Shown here in pieces: positions 27,741 to 30,813 of a DNA stretch of 30,813 bases. The notes below the pieces were generated by a model. That model was not told the origin of the DNA. It saw nothing but the letters and a program-made list of their open reading frames with translations, and searched no databases. Position 1 is the stretch's first letter; each line of letters starts with the position of its first letter. The position numbers and the translations under genes were made by a program. The stretch is from NCBI GenBank assembly GCA_029934165.1, contig JAOZMU010000002.1, positions 1 through 30,813 on the forward strand, given 5' to 3'. The stretch is from Bacteroidales bacterium (GTDB lineage Bacteria > Bacteroidota > Bacteroidia > Bacteroidales > JAOZMU01).

Positions 27741-30614
27741 CTACTCCTCAGAAAATTTTATACCTGTATCTGAGTTAGCAATATCACCAGCTTTTTTGTC
27801 GTCTGCGCTCTTATCTTTTAATGAGCCATGTTGTATTAGCCTCATAAAAATAGACCACGTTGGAAATAATGCTGCTCCTACTACAATGTTTAACAGCAAT
27901 TTAAAGAATACAATATCTTTAGCAAAATAGTTTATTATTGGCGCAAACACCAAACCGGCAAGCAATTTAAAAATAGCCGTAACGGTTATCATCGTAATAA
28001 TTGGTGTAAGTGTTTTTGCGTGTCCTGTCCTATTCAATATGATTGAAATCATAAGCAGAAGCATGAAAAAGATAATTTCCAACGTATAAAACCACCAAGT
28101 TTCGTACCATGGCGTAAGAATAGTGAATTTATATGCAGTTTCTTCACAAATTTCACCATAAATATTTTTTGCCTTTACGCAAAAACTATATGTGCCTTTA
28201 GGTAAATTTGTGTACTCCTTTTTTGTTTCCAGCGACCAATCCGACCATTTATTATCAAAACCAACTAGCTTGTAGCTATAAACTATCTCGTCTTCGCTTT
28301 CAAAAAATGGAGATGCAAACTCAAATTTCAAATCGTGCATCTCAAAAGGTAATTCAGGAATATACTCAGTTATCTGAGTGTTAACTACTGATTTGGAATT
28401 ATACACAGAACCTCCAAACAATAAAGAATCTCCGTCGGCTAAAACTTTTCGAATCAGAACAGTAAAATTCTCACTTTTGCCACGCGATGCACGAATGTTA
28501 TAAGAGTAAAGTCCATCTGTGCCACTTATCCACACAATACTATCATTATCAGGATATAAAGATTGAACAGTCATTTCTGGCAGCAACCTAAAAGTTTGCC
28601 GATTATGTTTATATTTACCGTCTTCATTTTTAATGAAATGCTCAATACTAATTTGATATGAATTTTGAACACGCAACCAACTGTTTCCAACTGTATCGGT
28701 AATTATACCCAATACTTTTGTATTTGCCTTAATATCGAAAGCATTACTTTTGACAAACTTAGAGGTAGGCGTATCAAACTCGTAAAGCCCTTTTTTTGTT
28801 GAGAACAACAATCTATTTTCGTGATAAAATATTCCGTTTTCTACAGTTTTTGGCAACCCTCCTTCCACTCCATAGTCGTCCAGCTTAACTTCTGCTGGAA
28901 ATACGTTGAAAGACATGCTATCTTTTCTACCGCCATAAGGAGAGCGTATTTTAACTTGCAAAGAATCGCCCAATGGTTGTATTTTCTTTACGCCATTATT
29001 TGTATAGCTAATCCAAATATTTCCTGCAACATCTTCTGCCAAGCCAGAAATTTTACCACCTGTTCCTTCAATTACTCCTTCGTCAATCCAAAAACCATTC
29101 TGATAGCTAATTACGACCACACCTTTGTCCGTCCCCGCATAAATTCTATGAGGAAATTTTTGCGAGCGTTGAAGTTTATTAATACTATATTTAATTTTGT
29201 ACTTCCGGCCTCTAATGCGCTGTTTTTCAGCCCTATAACTAAATTCCAATTGTTTTCCAGTGTCATGGTCAATTTGAAATAATCCATATCTCGAAGCCGC
29301 CAAAATACGTGTTTCTGTTTTGGTTCGCGGTTTTTTCTTTCGTCCACGTGTCCGTTTTTTTGGCTTATCTTTCAATATTTCAACTGGATACACAATCCAA
29401 TCGTTATTTGACGTAATATTGTGAATGCTTTGGAATTGCAATTCGCCCAATGTATCTTTTAGAAAATAAATCTCGCCTATTGTCCTAGCATACAACTTTT
29501 TATCATGCCGTTTCACATCTAAAACAATGTCTTTCATATCGTTTGCAGCATTCATGCGACGAAGTGGCGAATTGAATTTTGTACGTGATATTCCGTACTT
29601 AGAAGTAAGCCACAGCAACCGATTGTCATAGCTATGATTATTGTATAAAGATGTAATTTGCTCGCTGGGCAAACCAGCTTTTCGGTTGTATTGCTCAATA
29701 ATTTTTCGTTTTCCGCGAACCACTTTTTTCTCAATGACGACAGTCCCCATATTTATTGTGGACATAACGAAAGCGTTGTCTTGTGGCAAATTTATTGCTT
29801 GTAACGAATAAATTTGGTTTGCAAATTCATTTGACTCTGATTCTAAATGTCCAAATCCCACTCTGCGCACATAGTAAAATAGCCCATCTTTCTCAGTACA
29901 AACAACTATCACATTTTTTGCGTAAGGCAACATTGCTACGGTTTTTCGCTTAACAAATTTCCTTCCATGCCTCAATGGGACAAGTCTTTCGTTTTGTAGC
30001 AACTTTAGACCACCGGCAAAGTCATGTATAAAAACCATGCTATCAACTAAATACGAGTTAGTAAAGTATGATGTTGTACGGAATTTTTTAGGCTTTTCCT
30101 TTCCTATAATAACATTGCTACTTTTTGCATCTAAAGTTACGATATTGTGTGGATATCTGAGTAACATATCGCTTGTTTGAAAATATATTCCATCTGGTGC
30201 AATAAAACATTTTCCTATGTTATCTTGGTGATTAGCAGCAGTATCTAATTGTGAAGCCAGCGAATGATACTGCATTGTGCCTTGCGCATTTGGAGTAATA
30301 ATACCAAATTCACTGCCAGCACTGACATAAATAACGCCTCGGTTGTCAATGTCTAATGATAGAACAGGCAAGTCCTCGGCAATGGGTATTTTTCGCCAAG
30401 TTGCACCGTCATATTCCAAAACGACTCCATAGTTTCCAAAATACATTATACCGGCTTGGTTTTGAACTGAGGTGTAGTTTTCTGGCGCAGCTTTGAATTC
30501 TTCTGGTGAATACGTGCGTATTACTGGTGTGCCATATTGTCCTTGCGCATTTGACAATAAACTATAAAATACCAAAAGAATTAATAGGGCTAATTGATAT
30601 AAATATTTTTTCAT
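27741..30614 (-). CDS. Propeller / Y_Y_Y sensor protein without output domain
   Basis: 957 residues. Seen: signal peptide 1-23 (ending SNAQ); a long beta-propeller region (about 30-720) with two-component-propeller-like blades such as GNIWISYTNNGVKKI and IVWISGTDGLYSYNI; a triple-tyrosine (Y_Y_Y) domain (about 745-825, YSYKLVGFDNKWSDWS and YTNLPKGTYSFCVKAKN); membrane segment WWFYTLEIIFFMLLLMISII (about 838-857); then further hydrophobic helices (about 870-930) and a short charged tail. In relatives this layout is followed by a histidine kinase or a DNA-binding domain. Here neither exists, so the signal must go through a partner, or the protein is a sensor fragment. The frame is open to its stop with no sign of a lost domain downstream. 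The ligand is unknown. Confidence 0.85.
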   Translation of the reverse strand: MKKYLYQLALLILLVFYSLLSNAQGQYGTPVIRTYSPEEFKAAPENYTSVQNQAGIMYFGNYGVVLEYDGATWRKIPIAEDLPVLSLDIDNRGVIYVSAGSEFGIITPNAQGTMQYHSLASQLDTAANHQDNIGKCFIAPDGIYFQTSDMLLRYPHNIVTLDAKSSNVIIGKEKPKKFRTTSYFTNSYLVDSMVFIHDFAGGLKLLQNERLVPLRHGRKFVKRKTVAMLPYAKNVIVVCTEKDGLFYYVRRVGFGHLESESNEFANQIYSLQAINLPQDNAFVMSTINMGTVVIEKKVVRGKRKIIEQYNRKAGLPSEQITSLYNNHSYDNRLLWLTSKYGISRTKFNSPLRRMNAANDMKDIVLDVKRHDKKLYARTIGEIYFLKDTLGELQFQSIHNITSNNDWIVYPVEILKDKPKKRTRGRKKKPRTKTETRILAASRYGLFQIDHDTGKQLEFSYRAEKQRIRGRKYKIKYSINKLQRSQKFPHRIYAGTDKGVVVISYQNGFWIDEGVIEGTGGKISGLAEDVAGNIWISYTNNGVKKIQPLGDSLQVKIRSPYGGRKDSMSFNVFPAEVKLDDYGVEGGLPKTVENGIFYHENRLLFSTKKGLYEFDTPTSKFVKSNAFDIKANTKVLGIITDTVGNSWLRVQNSYQISIEHFIKNEDGKYKHNRQTFRLLPEMTVQSLYPDNDSIVWISGTDGLYSYNIRASRGKSENFTVLIRKVLADGDSLLFGGSVYNSKSVVNTQITEYIPELPFEMHDLKFEFASPFFESEDEIVYSYKLVGFDNKWSDWSLETKKEYTNLPKGTYSFCVKAKNIYGEICEETAYKFTILTPWYETWWFYTLEIIFFMLLLMISIILNRTGHAKTLTPIITMITVTAIFKLLAGLVFAPIINYFAKDIVFFKLLLNIVVGAALFPTWSIFMRLIQHGSLKDKSADDKKAGDIANSDTGIKFSEE

Positions 30615-30813
30615 TTAAGACTTAATTTATTATTAACTTGATTTATTGTTCTTTACAAAATATTCTTGCTTCGCGAAGTTAAGGAAATAATTTTATTCAA
30701 TCTAAAAACTCTGGTTTTTATTCATTAGGTAATGGAAAATGGAAAATTAATAATTTTACTTACGCCTGATTTAGTTTTAGTTAGGAATTTTAATGGCTTA
30801 CTTTATTAAATTT
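30615..30813. other. Upstream region of the propeller sensor
   Basis: 199 AT-rich bases. A palindrome CTTCGCGAAG, extended by CTT and AAG on either side (30665-30683), lies 51 bases before the sensor start. A near-promoter TATTTTG close to it is one base short of the -7 consensus. No gene is seen. Confidence 0.4.

Overview
The window looks like part of a chromosome from a low-GC member of the Bacteroidota. The signs are a large secreted protease with a C-terminal type IX secretion (T9SS) sorting domain, a triple-tyrosine (Y_Y_Y) propeller sensor, a BioC/BioG-type biotin operon, a textbook Bacteroidota promoter (TTTG, 19 nt, TAnnTTTG), and no clear Shine-Dalgarno sites. I see no rRNA, tRNA, CRISPR array, phage gene or intact insertion sequence. 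The genus cannot be decided from the sequence alone.

Layout. 1-513 holds only dispersed repeats. 514-4380 (+) is an M6-type metalloprotease followed by adhesin-like domains and a T9SS tail. 4630-4950 (+) is an FtsB/DivIC-type division protein. A bidirectional terminator at 5086-5118 separates it from a convergent 1426-residue fusion protein of the 2-hydroxyacyl-CoA dehydratase activase family (5132-9412, -). After about 0.8 kb without a convincing gene, six + strand genes follow: a coiled-coil lipoprotein, a TerB-like/Ser-Thr kinase protein, a RecB/AddA-like helicase-nuclease, a YjbQ protein, an MscS channel and an AlkD-type DNA glycosylase. A PgpH-like 7TM-HD phosphodiesterase ends this run and overlaps the end of bioD convergently.

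21173-27166 (-) is a biotin operon in the transcribed order bioB-bioA-bioF-bioG-bioC-(repeat)-bioD. It encodes pimeloyl-ACP chain making (BioC, BioG) and ring assembly (BioF, BioA, BioD, BioB). Upstream of bioB lies a short ORF with a consensus promoter and a strong terminator hairpin; its N-terminus resembles the start of Bacteroidota TonB-dependent receptors. 27741-30614 (-) is a large periplasmic propeller sensor that ends in membrane helices with no kinase or DNA-binding output domain.

The most unusual feature of the window is its set of intergenic repeats: family A (about 94 bp, four copies), family B (about 100 bp, three copies), family C (about 150 bp, two inverted copies 22 kb apart, each foldable into one long hairpin whose tip has changed on both arms), and a separate 96-bp inverted-repeat element after the protease gene. 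One C copy sits inside the biotin operon between bioC and bioD.
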